In this document: one piece after another, positions 16,214 to 22,702 of the stretch
Layout: each line of letters starts with the position of its first letter
Position numbering within the stretch: position 1 is the first letter of the stretch
Assembly (NCBI RefSeq): GCF_003315345.1
Contig: NZ_QNRO01000007.1
Location: forward strand, 1 to 64,000
Reading direction: 5' to 3'
DNA: 64,000 nt
From: Marinobacter pelagius
GTDB taxonomy: Bacteria; Pseudomonadota; Gammaproteobacteria; Pseudomonadales; Oleiphilaceae
Notes under the pieces: model-generated
The model's database searches: none
What the model was told of the DNA's origin: nothing
The model's input: the letters and a program-made list of their open reading frames with translations, nothing else
Made by a program: the position numbers and the translations under genes

Positions 16214-16906
16214 ATGCCCAGACAGGCCAGGGTGATTGTGCCCGGTTTTCCCCACCATATTGTTCAACGCGGTCATAACCGCCAACCAGTGTTCGTCGAA
16301 CGCCGTGATTTTGAGTACTACCTGGCAAACCTTCAGGAATGGAAGCAGGTCTATGAGCTGGAGGTGTTCAGCTACTGCCTGATGACTAACCATGTTCATC
16401 TGGTCGTTCAAGCGAACGACAATCTGACTTCAATTCCCCAATTAATGAAGCGCCTCGCTGGTCGACAGACCCGATTTGTGAATGCCCTCGAAAAACGCAG
16501 TGGTTCCCTCTGGGAAGGACGCTACAAGATCAGCCCGATTGATACTGACGCCTACCTGCTGGTTTGTTGCCGCTATGTGGAACTCAATCCTGTTAAGGCG
16601 GGGATGGTGGATAAACCTGAGTTGTATGAATGGTCGAGCTATTCTGCGCGGGTAGGGTTGTCACACTGTTGTTGGCTGGATGAGCCCGACACCTTTCGGG
16701 CACTGGCAGGTAGTCACCAGCTGAGGGTTGAGGCCTATCGACAATTCGTTGAACAGGAAGATGGTTCTTCGTCAGACGAATTGATTGGCAACGCGATCAA
16801 TAGCAACAAGCTGACCGGTGGCAACAAGTTCGTGGATGAAATTGAAAACCGTATCGGTATCAGAGTTGAAACTCGTAAGCTCGGAAGGCCTGCATCTAAA
16901 AAGTAG
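16214..16906 (+). CDS. REP-associated tyrosine transposase (RAYT, Y1/IS200-like)
   Basis: A 230-residue HUH-type nuclease. It begins MPRQARVIVPGFPHHIVQRG, the usual RAYT start. It has the metal-binding HUH motif TNHVHLVVQ near 57-65, and the catalytic Tyr is likely in CCRYVELNPVKAGMV near 117. RAYTs are single-copy, domesticated relatives of IS200/IS605 transposases that nick and mobilise REP elements. An inverted REP-like motif overlaps the stop codon (TAG within AAGTAGATCTG). The same motif occurs at more than eight other sites within 31 kb, mostly at gene-fragment junctions. ATG 16214 follows AAGGAGACGC. Confidence 0.85.
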   Translation: MPRQARVIVPGFPHHIVQRGHNRQPVFVERRDFEYYLANLQEWKQVYELEVFSYCLMTNHVHLVVQANDNLTSIPQLMKRLAGRQTRFVNALEKRSGSLWEGRYKISPIDTDAYLLVCCRYVELNPVKAGMVDKPELYEWSSYSARVGLSHCCWLDEPDTFRALAGSHQLRVEAYRQFVEQEDGSSSDELIGNAINSNKLTGGNKFVDEIENRIGIRVETRKLGRPASKK

Positions 16907-16922
16907 ATCTGTCCCGGTTTTA
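16902..16922 (-). repeat. REP-like motif at the RAYT 3' end
   Basis: AGTAGATCTGTCCCGGTTTTA is the inverted form of the dispersed motif, and it supplies the transposase stop codon. It is the copy physically linked to the transposase and so the best reference for the sequence the enzyme recognises. Confidence 0.7.
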
Positions 16923-16979
16923 GGCTGGCACGGTTGTACCTATTTAGGTACACTGGGTTTGCGCCAAGGAAGGGGTCGT

Positions 16980-17333
16980 ATGACAAGGAAAATGGTTAAT
17001 GTCGTATTTTACAGAACAGCCAATGGTCGAGAGCCGGTCAAAGAATGGTTGCTGAAGCTGGATAAGGAAGATCGTTCAGTGATCGGGACTGACCTGAAAA
17101 CGGTGGAATATGGATGGCCACTGGGTATGCCTTTGGTAAGGGGCTTCTCTGGGAAGGCTAACTCAGACTTGTGGGAGGTCCGCAGTGATCTCTCGAACGG
17201 CCGGATTGCACGAGTGATATTCACGATGTTTCGCAGCGATATGGTGTTGCTGAACGGCTTCATTAAAAAGACTCAGAGAACACCGGATCAAGAGTTGGCG
17301 AAGGCGAGAGATCGAAAGAAGAATCTTGTCTGA
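16980..17333 (+). CDS. HigB/Gp49-like (RelE superfamily) toxin
   Basis: A 117-residue toxin of the phage-derived Gp49/HigB family: VVFYRTANGREPVKEWLLKL at the start, then GKANSDLWEVRSD, ARVIFTMFRSDMVLLNGFIKKTQRTP, the signature core of these ribosome-dependent mRNA interferases. ATG 16980 has AAGGAAGGGG just upstream. The XRE antitoxin gene follows 14 nt after its stop, in the toxin-first order typical of higBA. It sits between the RAYT and the second phosphoesterase copy, i.e. inside the rearranged zone. A possible promoter lies at 16930-16955. Confidence 0.85.
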   Translation: MTRKMVNVVFYRTANGREPVKEWLLKLDKEDRSVIGTDLKTVEYGWPLGMPLVRGFSGKANSDLWEVRSDLSNGRIARVIFTMFRSDMVLLNGFIKKTQRTPDQELAKARDRKKNLV

Positions 17334-17347
17334 ATGGGAGCAATAAA

Positions 17348-17659
17348 ATGACACAGCATAAGCACGTTGGCAGCTCTCTCGATGATCTGCTCGAATCTGA
17401 TGGTACGCTTGAGCAGTTAGAAGCTGAGGCGCTGAAGCGGGTAATTGTCTGGCAGATTCAACAGGCTATGGGGCACACCGGCATAAACAAGTCTCAGCTT
17501 GCCCAGAAAATGCATACCAGCCGGACGGTGGTTAACCGCCTTCTAGATGAGAAGGATACCGGTGTAACCATCACAACGCTTGTCAAAGCGGGGCGAGCTT
17601 TGGGTATGACCTGGACTTTGCAGGCTGGTGAGGATAACGGATCTGATCGCGCGGCTTGA
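17348..17659 (+). CDS. HigA-like XRE antitoxin
   Basis: A 103-residue DNA-binding antitoxin. A helical N-terminal segment (EQLEAEALKRVIVWQIQQAM) precedes a helix-turn-helix: INKSQLAQKMHTSRTVVNRLLDEKDTGVTITTLVKAGRALG. It should neutralise the toxin encoded 14 nt upstream and repress the shared promoter. The stop is followed within 15 nt by the ATG of the phosphoesterase copy B, so that gene may be read from the same transcript. Family assignment is firm by motif; partner specificity is by adjacency. Confidence 0.85.
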   Translation: MTQHKHVGSSLDDLLESDGTLEQLEAEALKRVIVWQIQQAMGHTGINKSQLAQKMHTSRTVVNRLLDEKDTGVTITTLVKAGRALGMTWTLQAGEDNGSDRAA

Positions 17660-17674
17660 GCGGGGCTGGGAAGC

Positions 17675-18130
17675 ATGCAAATCGGAGTGATCGCAGACAC
17701 CCACAGCAAAATGCGGCCCGAAGCCCTGGAGGTTTTGAAAGGCTCGGATCTGATCCTTCATGCCGGTGACGTTGGGCGGGACGAGGTTCTGGAAGCGCTG
17801 GAGTCGATCGCCCCCTTGGTTGCGATTCGCGGCAATATCGACAAAACAGGCCGCGCAGCCGCTCTTCCTGATGTTCAGGATCTGGAATTCCTCGGCCACG
17901 CTTTTTACATGCTCCACGACGTCAAAACCCTCGACATCGATCCGCAAGGCCGTTACCGCGTGGTGATCGCAGGCCATTCCCACAAACCCCGTAATGAGTG
18001 GATTGGCGATGTGCTTTATTTCAATCCAGGTGGCGCCGGGCCCCGGCGTTTTACTCTGCCGATCACGGTGGGGCGGTTGCAGGTGAGCGAAGACGGTGTG
18101 GTGGGTGAAATTGTTGAACTGCCAGTTTGA
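17675..18130 (+). CDS. YfcE/MJ0936-type metallophosphoesterase, copy B
   Basis: A 151-residue paralogue of 8009-8464 with the same metal ligands (DTH, GDVG, RGNID, GHSHKP, NPGG). It differs at about six positions (for example Ala to Glu at 19, Leu to Arg near 92, Val to Ile near 96), all conservative or surface-type, so both copies appear functional. It begins 15 nt after the antitoxin stop with a weak GGGAAG site. Unlike copy A it is not preceded by slyD sequence, so one breakpoint of the duplication lies close to its start codon. Confidence 0.85.
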   Translation: MQIGVIADTHSKMRPEALEVLKGSDLILHAGDVGRDEVLEALESIAPLVAIRGNIDKTGRAAALPDVQDLEFLGHAFYMLHDVKTLDIDPQGRYRVVIAGHSHKPRNEWIGDVLYFNPGGAGPRRFTLPITVGRLQVSEDGVVGEIVELPV

Positions 18131-18154
18131 TCCATTGGGGAAACCGGTAGAAAT

Positions 18155-18616
18155 CTATTTTCTGAGTTCACACGTTCCGCTTCGCTGACCCTGCAGCTGT
18201 CCCACATAGGCGGCGATAAACGCCGTTTCCTGAAACGCCTTCAACCCCGTATCGGTAAAAGCGATGGACAGCGGGTTGGAGGCCAGGGTGGATTTGATCA
18301 GTGCCGGGGGCAGCAGGGTCACCATCAACTCAATATCGGTGATCAGTTGAATGGCCGCTTCCATTTTGAAGCTGATGGCACCTCCGGCAAATTTGCCTTT
18401 TGGCATCCGCTCTTTGATCGCGACAGTAGTGACCCCGTATTCGGCCATTAACGCCGCAAAGGCCGCCTGGAACCGCTTAAGATCCTCACGGCTATGGTTT
18501 TTCGGCAGTGACAGCTTGCGCACCTTGCACTCCGGCAGGTTGAACTGCCCCCTGTCCATATTCAGCAAACACACCACCGCATCGCTGCCGGTCAGCTCAA
18601 CCCCGCAAACAATCAT
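18155..18616 (-). CDS. DUF3010 family protein
   Basis: A 153-residue protein matching the DUF3010 family by its start (MIVCGVELTGSDAVVCLL), the KNHSREDLKRFQAAF helix and the IKERMPKGKFAGGAISFKME segment. The fold is likely RNase H-like, with an early Gly-Val-Glu and later Lys-Glu-Arg; no activity is established. ATG 18616 is preferred over ATG 18622 because AGAGGG then has 8-nt spacing. With the SEC-C gene it forms a two-gene leftward insert that separates the phosphoesterase from MOSC in copy B but is absent from copy A. Confidence 0.75.
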   Translation of the reverse strand: MIVCGVELTGSDAVVCLLNMDRGQFNLPECKVRKLSLPKNHSREDLKRFQAAFAALMAEYGVTTVAIKERMPKGKFAGGAISFKMEAAIQLITDIELMVTLLPPALIKSTLASNPLSIAFTDTGLKAFQETAFIAAYVGQLQGQRSGTCELRK

Positions 18617-18645
18617 CGCCATTGCCCTCTATGTTCCAGCTGTCG

Positions 18646-18990
18646 TCAGCCACAGCACTTTTTGAATTTGATACCGCTACCGCAGGTGCAGACGGAGTTG
18701 CGGGAGGGCGATTTTACCGTAGTGACCGTCCCGCCTTTATTCAGGATAGCGGTGAGCTCGTTGATGGATTCAACGGCGCCCTCGCGGGTATCAACCGAAA
18801 TAGTCGCATGCAGTTTCGCCTCGGCCACTTGTGCTTCAACCTCCTGCTTGCGCGCTTCACTGGTCACCACCAGCGTTAGCGGATATTTCCTGCTGCCACT
18901 CTTCTGGCTGGCGTTGGTCTGAAAGCCGCCGTAAGCGGTGTGGTGCTGGCGTGCGTCCTGCCGGCCCTTGTAGAAAAATTTGTCTGACAT
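18646..18990 (-). CDS. SEC-C/SWIM metal-binding motif protein (PBPRA1643-like)
   Basis: A 114-residue protein with the C-terminal SEC-C zinc motif CTCGSGIKFKKCCG, the same module found at the SecA tail. The N-terminus (MSDKFFYKGRQDARQHHTAYGGFQ) is characteristic of the PBPRA1643 group. The middle (VAEAKLHATISVDTREGAVESINEL) looks like a ferredoxin-like fold. It lies upstream of the DUF3010 gene with a 29-nt gap and in the same direction, so the two are probably co-transcribed. Specific function unknown. Confidence 0.8.
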   Translation of the reverse strand: MSDKFFYKGRQDARQHHTAYGGFQTNASQKSGSRKYPLTLVVTSEARKQEVEAQVAEAKLHATISVDTREGAVESINELTAILNKGGTVTTVKSPSRNSVCTCGSGIKFKKCCG

Positions 18991-19104
18991 GCTGATATCC
19001 TGATAGGGAGAGTGCCCAGGCTAGTGCCGGGGGGAGTCTTTTAGCATGCTTTTGGGAACGGGGATATAGGGAAAACCGGGACATCCATGCTCAGTGAAAC
19101 GTGA

Positions 19105-19360
19105 TCATAGACAGGCCCGGACGTCGTCCCCAAGGGCAATCTCACCCGCTTCAACCACCCGCGTTGTGATTCCTCCGTGCCCACGCATGGCGTTGTAACC
19201 GCCGGGCCCCAGTGACGTTTCCATTTTGCTGCAGGGATGGCAAAGGCCTGTGTATTCCAGCACCACATTGCCGATCCGGAATTGCTTGCCCTTCAGAGCC
19301 AGCAGGTTCAGGCCAGACACTACAATGTTGCGCCGGAAAACCTCGGGTGCGATGGCCTCA
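19105..19360 (-). pseudogene. MOSC protein copy B, N-terminal part deleted
   Basis: From 19105 to about 19360 this is nearly identical to 8505-8760, the 3' half of the intact MOSC gene, but the sequence encoding roughly the first 80 residues is gone. GATGGCCTCA, which in copy A continues into the MOSC gene, here runs directly into the 3' end of the Cys-rich microprotein gene. An internal ATG could give a 71-residue product ([11 protein letters not shown] onward) that keeps the [10 protein letters not shown] cysteine motif. A partial protein of this kind is unlikely to fold as MOSC. Confidence 0.75.
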
Positions 19361-19528
19361 CTAATTCCCTTTTTTGAACTTTGCTTTGCAATTGCCGCTC
19401 ATGCACATCGTACAGTAGTGCTCACGATCCTCGTGCTTGGTGCCCTCTGCGATCGTGATGCCGCAGCCGTTGCAGAGCAGGATGGCAACGTCTCCGTCAA
19501 ATTTCACAATGGCGTGTTCGTATTTCAT
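19361..19528 (-). CDS. Cys-rich zinc-ribbon-like microprotein (55 aa), copy B
   Basis: Encodes exactly the same protein as 9030-9197. The two coding substitutions are silent (a GAT/GAC Asp and an AAC/AAT Asn), and the stop is TAG. The stop sits exactly at the breakpoint with the truncated MOSC copy, and the gene survived intact. CNGC and CTMCMSGNC suggest one zinc site. Retention of an identical protein through a duplication in which neighbours have decayed suggests selection or recency; silent-only change favours selection weakly. Confidence 0.7.
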   Translation of the reverse strand: MKYEHAIVKFDGDVAILLCNGCGITIAEGTKHEDREHYCTMCMSGNCKAKFKKGN

Positions 19529-19652
19529 AATTCCGTCCTTGCCCGATTTTCACACACTCTCATCAAACTACGATGCCCGCGTCAGGTCAGACTGCTGGTC
19601 AGCGATCATCGCTGGTAGGCTTTAACCGGAACTCGCCGGAAGGAGTGCCGCA

Positions 19653-20069
19653 ATGACATCGTCCATTGAAAGTGTTCAGAGCCCCTGGGTCAGGTTTCTC
19701 GCACACCTATTCGTGATTCTTGTGGCCTGGACCATCTTTATTAAATACCTTTTTCCGATCGGCTTTGCTATGGCCAGCAATGAGGCGTGGGCAACCTATA
19801 TCTACTGGGATCTGTGGCCGGTTGCGCACCTCTGGCAGGCCTGGACGTTGTTGGCAAGGCCCTGGTATACGCGCCTGCTGGCCATTGGCATGTCTGTGGT
19901 GGAAATCCTGATCATCACCACTCTGTTCATCTGGTTCCTGGCGGAGCCGGAGTGGTCGATCTGGCGCACGAACTGGTTCGTGAACAAGGTGTTTGTGCTG
20001 GCCGCGTTTGTTCTGTTGTTGGGTACGGCACTTTTGCGGCCAGAGACTCTGAAATCGCGGATCAGGTGA
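19653..20069 (+). CDS. Three-helix inner-membrane protein, intact copy
   Basis: A 138-residue membrane protein with predicted helices near 14-38, 68-94 and 108-128, a conserved aromatic loop (WATYIYWDLWPVAHLWQAW) and a basic tail (RPETLKSRIR). I do not recognise the family. ATG 19653 has GGAAGGAG upstream. It is the only undamaged one of three copies: 9322-9747 carries a nonsense codon, and 22452-22690 lacks the first ~60 residues. The neighbouring microprotein gene is divergent from it, with a ~125-nt shared intergenic region present in both full copies. Confidence 0.75.
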   Translation: MTSSIESVQSPWVRFLAHLFVILVAWTIFIKYLFPIGFAMASNEAWATYIYWDLWPVAHLWQAWTLLARPWYTRLLAIGMSVVEILIITTLFIWFLAEPEWSIWRTNWFVNKVFVLAAFVLLLGTALLRPETLKSRIR

Positions 20070-20085
20070 GGCGTTGTCAGGAAAA

Positions 20086-20283
20086 TCGCCACCTGCGCTG
20101 AGGGTTTCTTACTCGAAAACTACTGTGAGGGCTGCGGTGTTGGGCTGTTTGGTGAGGATTATTTCAGTTTCACCAGAAAGCCCGCCCCAACTATCCGGAA
20201 GAACCTGGCGATCCATTGTGCGGTGCTTCTTTTCGGAGTTGCTTGCGTGTTGTTATGGTTTTCGTTTGGCCGGCCGTGACGGC
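20086..20283 (+). pseudogene. Remnant of CxxC zinc-ribbon membrane protein gene
   Basis: This stretch aligns with 26139-26319, the intact 73-residue CxxC protein gene, from CTGCGCTGAGGGTTTCTTACT onward. The start codon and the first CxxC are missing; the second (TGTGAGGGCTGCGG) is preserved, and a frameshift interrupts the frame near ACTCGAAAACTACTG. It begins directly downstream of the membrane gene copy B, so this is another junction where an unrelated gene fragment was joined. Confidence 0.75.
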
Positions 20284-20299
20284 TTAAACCGCGATCGGC

Positions 20300-21244
20300 T
20301 CAGATGAACGTCCAGGCCAATACCCTCGTCCTCTTATTTCCCTGCTTCATCTCTATTTCACGAATATCAACGGCGCCAAGCTTACGAATCAACTTCTTTG
20401 CAGGCTTAACATTGTCAGCTTTTGAAACCAGGCTGCTAAACCAGCGGCATTGAGTTGAATATGCCTGGCTTTCTCTTATCAGCTTTTTCAGGAACAGCTG
20501 TTCACCCCCCTTACACCAAAGCTCTGCTCCCAGCCCGCCAAAATTCAGAGTGGGGGATTTAGTTTTGGCTTTTTGTTCACCGCGACTACGAGCAAGGTTA
20601 TTGAGTTTAAGCCGGCTACCTTTAAGTGCTTCATCGGCCGAGGCATGGAAGGGTGGGTTGCATACGCTGACGTCAAAGAACTCCCCAGCGTGAATGATCC
20701 CTTCAAACATGTGGTTTTTATCGGGCTGCGTGCGTAGCGTGAAGCGGTCTTTGAGTGTGGGGTTGTTGGCGATAATCGTGGCTACGTTCTCAAGCGACTG
20801 GGTGTTAATGTCACTACCGACACACTGCCAGCCGTAAATTTGGCAGGCCAGTAGCGGGTAGATTCCATTTGCTCCGGTCCCTATATCGAGCAGCTTGATC
20901 TTGGGCTGTTCGAGCTGAGGCTCAAGCCCAAGCAGGTCCGCCATGTGATGGATATAGTCGGCTCTGCCCGGGATTGGAGGGCAAAGCGCACCCTCTGGAA
21001 TATCCCAATCGACAATGTTGTAGTATCGGTTTAATAACGCGGCGTTGAGAGTTTTTACTGCCAATGGGTCTGCGAAATCGATGGAAAGGTCGCCATGAGC
21101 GTTCGGTTTTACATGGGGGGCTAGTGCCGGGTGGCTTTTCACGAGAGCCGGGAAGTCATAGCCGTGGTTGTGCAGATTCCTCGGGTGCAGACCCTTGCGA
21201 GCAGGCTTTGTTGAAACCGGGACAGATCTGTTGTTTGGGTTCAT
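20300..21244 (-). CDS. rlmF: 23S rRNA (adenine1618-N6)-methyltransferase RlmF
   Basis: A 314-residue class I methyltransferase that methylates A1618 of 23S rRNA. The family-specific start KGLHPRNLHNHGYDFPALV, the SAM-binding LLDIGTGANGIYP near 120, and the N6-adenine catalytic NPPFH near 195 are all present. The ORF uses ATG 21244. The first ten or so residues (NNRSVPVS) are encoded by a REP-like element (21213-21233), so the native 5' end has probably been replaced. No strong ribosome site is visible there. A fragment of the same gene is at 14150-14230. The core is complete and should be active if translated. Confidence 0.88.
   Translation of the reverse strand: MNPNNRSVPVSTKPARKGLHPRNLHNHGYDFPALVKSHPALAPHVKPNAHGDLSIDFADPLAVKTLNAALLNRYYNIVDWDIPEGALCPPIPGRADYIHHMADLLGLEPQLEQPKIKLLDIGTGANGIYPLLACQIYGWQCVGSDINTQSLENVATIIANNPTLKDRFTLRTQPDKNHMFEGIIHAGEFFDVSVCNPPFHASADEALKGSRLKLNNLARSRGEQKAKTKSPTLNFGGLGAELWCKGGEQLFLKKLIRESQAYSTQCRWFSSLVSKADNVKPAKKLIRKLGAVDIREIEMKQGNKRTRVLAWTFI
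21213..21233 (+). repeat. REP-like motif inside the rlmF 5' coding region
   Basis: GAAACCGGGACAGATCTGTTG is a copy of the dispersed motif lying within the predicted first codons of rlmF. It separates rlmF from the MOSC remnant at 21250. Confidence 0.7.
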
Positions 21245-21249
21245 AGGCA

Positions 21250-21360
21250 AGCCTGCACCCCGTCAAAAAGTGCCAGTTCAACTCCTTCAATAACCCGCGT
21301 AGTAGTTCCCCCATGCCCACGCATGTCGTTGTAGTAGGTTTTGAAGTAGGGATGGTTCAC
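21250..21360 (-). pseudogene. MOSC remnant, third copy with the middle deleted
   Basis: 21275-21333 resembles the 3' part of the intact MOSC gene (8540-8600; ACCCGCGT, CCATGCCCACGCATG, CGTTGTA), at lower identity than copy B. 21335-21358 (GTTTTGAAGTAGGGATGGTTCA) resembles the very 5' end of the gene near 8970-8990 (GTTTGAAGTGGGGTTGATTCA). The central coding region is missing. The greater divergence suggests an older duplicate than the 17.7-20-kb one. Confidence 0.6.
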
Positions 21361-21363
21361 CTG

Positions 21364-21654
21364 TTATGCCGAAGCCCGGTCGTTTTCAACTGCTTCCAGC
21401 TTCACCCGAAAACCGCAGGCTGCAGCGTATTTGCTGAGTGTTTCCCAGCTTGGATTGCTTCTGCCACGCTCAAGCCGGGATATGTTGCTTTTGTTGGTTC
21501 CGAGTTTCTTCGCAACGTCCTCTTGGGTGAGGCCAGCTTTGGTTCTCATCGTAATCAGCTGATCGATCAGGCTGAATTCGTCTTGAAGGGAATTGTATTC
21601 CCGGCGGACCTCGGGATTTTCCAGTGCCTTCTGCTTAAACTGTTTGAAATTCAT
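21364..21654 (-). CDS. XRE-family antitoxin (HigA-like)
   Basis: A 96-residue DNA-binding protein. The N-terminal helix (NFKQFKQKALENPEVRREYNS) is typical of antitoxins of this group, and the HTH lies in AGLTQEDVAKKLGTNKSNISRLERG. It is encoded downstream of the toxin with a 4-bp ATGA overlap (21651-21654), so expression is coupled. It likely binds the palindrome at 21994-22013 ahead of the operon. It differs from the antitoxin at 17348-17659 in sequence and length, so the two modules are not recent duplicates. Confidence 0.85.
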   Translation of the reverse strand: MNFKQFKQKALENPEVRREYNSLQDEFSLIDQLITMRTKAGLTQEDVAKKLGTNKSNISRLERGRSNPSWETLSKYAAACGFRVKLEAVENDRASA

Positions 21655-21974
21655 AATTTTTTGACCTCCTTCAACCGCTCGTTGGCGAGCTCCAGGTCTT
21701 TCTTCGGTATTTTCTGATCCTTCTTTACAAAGACATGCAGAATGATAATTCGCTTGCCCTGCATGTAGCAGAAGATGCCTCTACCTATTCCTTCTTTGGC
21801 TTTCGCGCGAATTTCGAAAAGCTCGCCACCCAGTGACTTTGTGTGTGGCTCCCCAAGATTTGCCCCATGCTTCTCCATCAATTCCAACAGTCTAATCATT
21901 CTGGCTTGAATCTTGGGCGGCAGCTTGGCCAATTCTTCGTCTACTTTCCCGTAGAATTCTATTTCCCAATCCAT
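21651..21974 (-). CDS. RelE/HigB-like (Gp49 family) toxin
   Basis: A 107-residue toxin: WEIEFYGKVDEELAKLPPKIQARM at the start, LGGELFEIRAKAKEGIGRGIFCYMQGKRIIILHVFVKKDQKIP in the core, which is the characteristic pattern of phage-derived Gp49/HigB mRNA interferases. It is first gene of a toxin-antitoxin operon; the antitoxin start overlaps its stop. AAAGGAGCGCCC precedes the ATG. The inverted repeat just upstream is a good autoregulatory operator. The module sits between the MOSC remnant and a REP-like motif. Confidence 0.85.
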   Translation of the reverse strand: MDWEIEFYGKVDEELAKLPPKIQARMIRLLELMEKHGANLGEPHTKSLGGELFEIRAKAKEGIGRGIFCYMQGKRIIILHVFVKKDQKIPKKDLELANERLKEVKKL

Positions 21975-21993
21975 GGGCGCTCCTTTGCCTTTT

Positions 21994-22013
21994 GGTTATC
22001 ATATACGATAACC
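21994..22013. promoter_or_regulatory. Palindromic operator of the toxin-antitoxin operon
   Basis: GGTTATCATATACGATAACC has 7-bp perfect arms (GGTTATC and GATAACC), with two further pairs inside. It lies 20 nt upstream of the toxin start on the minus strand, in an AT-rich stretch suited to a promoter. This is the position and form expected for the site bound by the antitoxin. A binding role is inferred. Confidence 0.65.
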
Positions 22014-22047
22014 ATGGCTTCGAGAAGTGATTTGGTGTCATGACACG

Positions 22048-22070
22048 AAAACCGGGACAGATCTATTTTA
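22048..22070 (+). repeat. REP-like dispersed motif
   Basis: AAAACCGGGACAGATCTATT followed by TTA is an exact copy of the motif. It separates the toxin-antitoxin module from the 22159 gene. The gap 22014-22158 holds nothing else I can identify apart from the likely promoter. Confidence 0.7.
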
Positions 22071-22158
22071 GATGGATTTAAGGGCATAGAATTAGCGAGT
22101 CGTATTTTCTGGGTGCTCATGTGCAGCCAGATAACAACCGCAGCGAAAGGCGCCGATT

Positions 22159-22449
22159 ATGCACGTGGATAAAGCAAAGAAGCGTATTGCCAAGCAGGTT
22201 AAGAAGGGCTTTCACGGGTATCCGTTAGTTTCGCTGGAGTACTTTGGTAAAACGCCGGATTCAGCCAGCGAGGTTGTTATTTCATTTACCGAGGAAGAGG
22301 GCGCGGAACCCCAGAAGCAAAGGTTTGTGAGTGGGGGTGATGCCCGGGAAGACGAAACCATTCAATCTACCCTCCTGAAAATCATTGAGCGGGCTGATGC
22401 CAAAACGGTAACTGAGGTCAACGGTATTTCCATTCTCAATGAAACTTGA
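22159..22449 (+). CDS. Small hypothetical protein (96 aa), possibly 3'-truncated
   Basis: A basic N-terminus (DKAKKRIAKQVKKGFHGYPLVSLEYFGKTPDSASEVVISFTEEEG) leads to an acidic middle and a helical end (STLLKIIERADAKTVTEV). It reads like a conserved small gammaproteobacterial protein, but I cannot name the family. The last codons (NET, stop) lie within sequence matching the tail flanking MOSC copy B (TCA(A/G)TGAAAC(T/G)TGATCATAG), so the native C-terminus may have been cut by the rearrangement. ATG 22159 lacks a strong ribosome site. Confidence 0.55.
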   Translation: MHVDKAKKRIAKQVKKGFHGYPLVSLEYFGKTPDSASEVVISFTEEEGAEPQKQRFVSGGDAREDETIQSTLLKIIERADAKTVTEVNGISILNET

Positions 22450-22451
22450 TC

Positions 22452-22690
22452 ATAGGCAGGCCTGGACGTTGTTGGCAAGGCCCTGGTATGCGCGCCTGCT
22501 GGCCATTGGCATGTCTGTGGTGGAAATCCTGATTATCTCGACTCTGTTCATCTGGTTCCTGGCGGAGCCGGAGTGGTCTATCTGGCGCACGAACTGGTTC
22601 GTGAACAAGGTGTTTGTGCTGGCCGCGTTTGTTCTGTTGTTGGGTACGGCACTTTTGCGGCCGGAGACGCTGAAGTCGCGGATCAGGTGA
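22452..22690 (+). pseudogene. Three-helix membrane protein, copy C (5'-truncated)
   Basis: It matches codons from about 62 to the stop of the intact gene 19653-20069 (QAWTLLARPWY onward) with only a few changes. The 5' boundary falls in CAGGCCTGGACGTTGT, which resembles CAGGCCCGGACGTCGT at the 3' end of MOSC (19112-19126). The flanking CTTGATCATAGG is MOSC-side sequence. It therefore looks like a deletion between MOSC and the membrane gene at a 16-bp near-repeat. Without the first helix and start it is probably non-functional. Confidence 0.75.
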
Positions 22691-22702
22691 GGCGTTGGCG
22701 CC

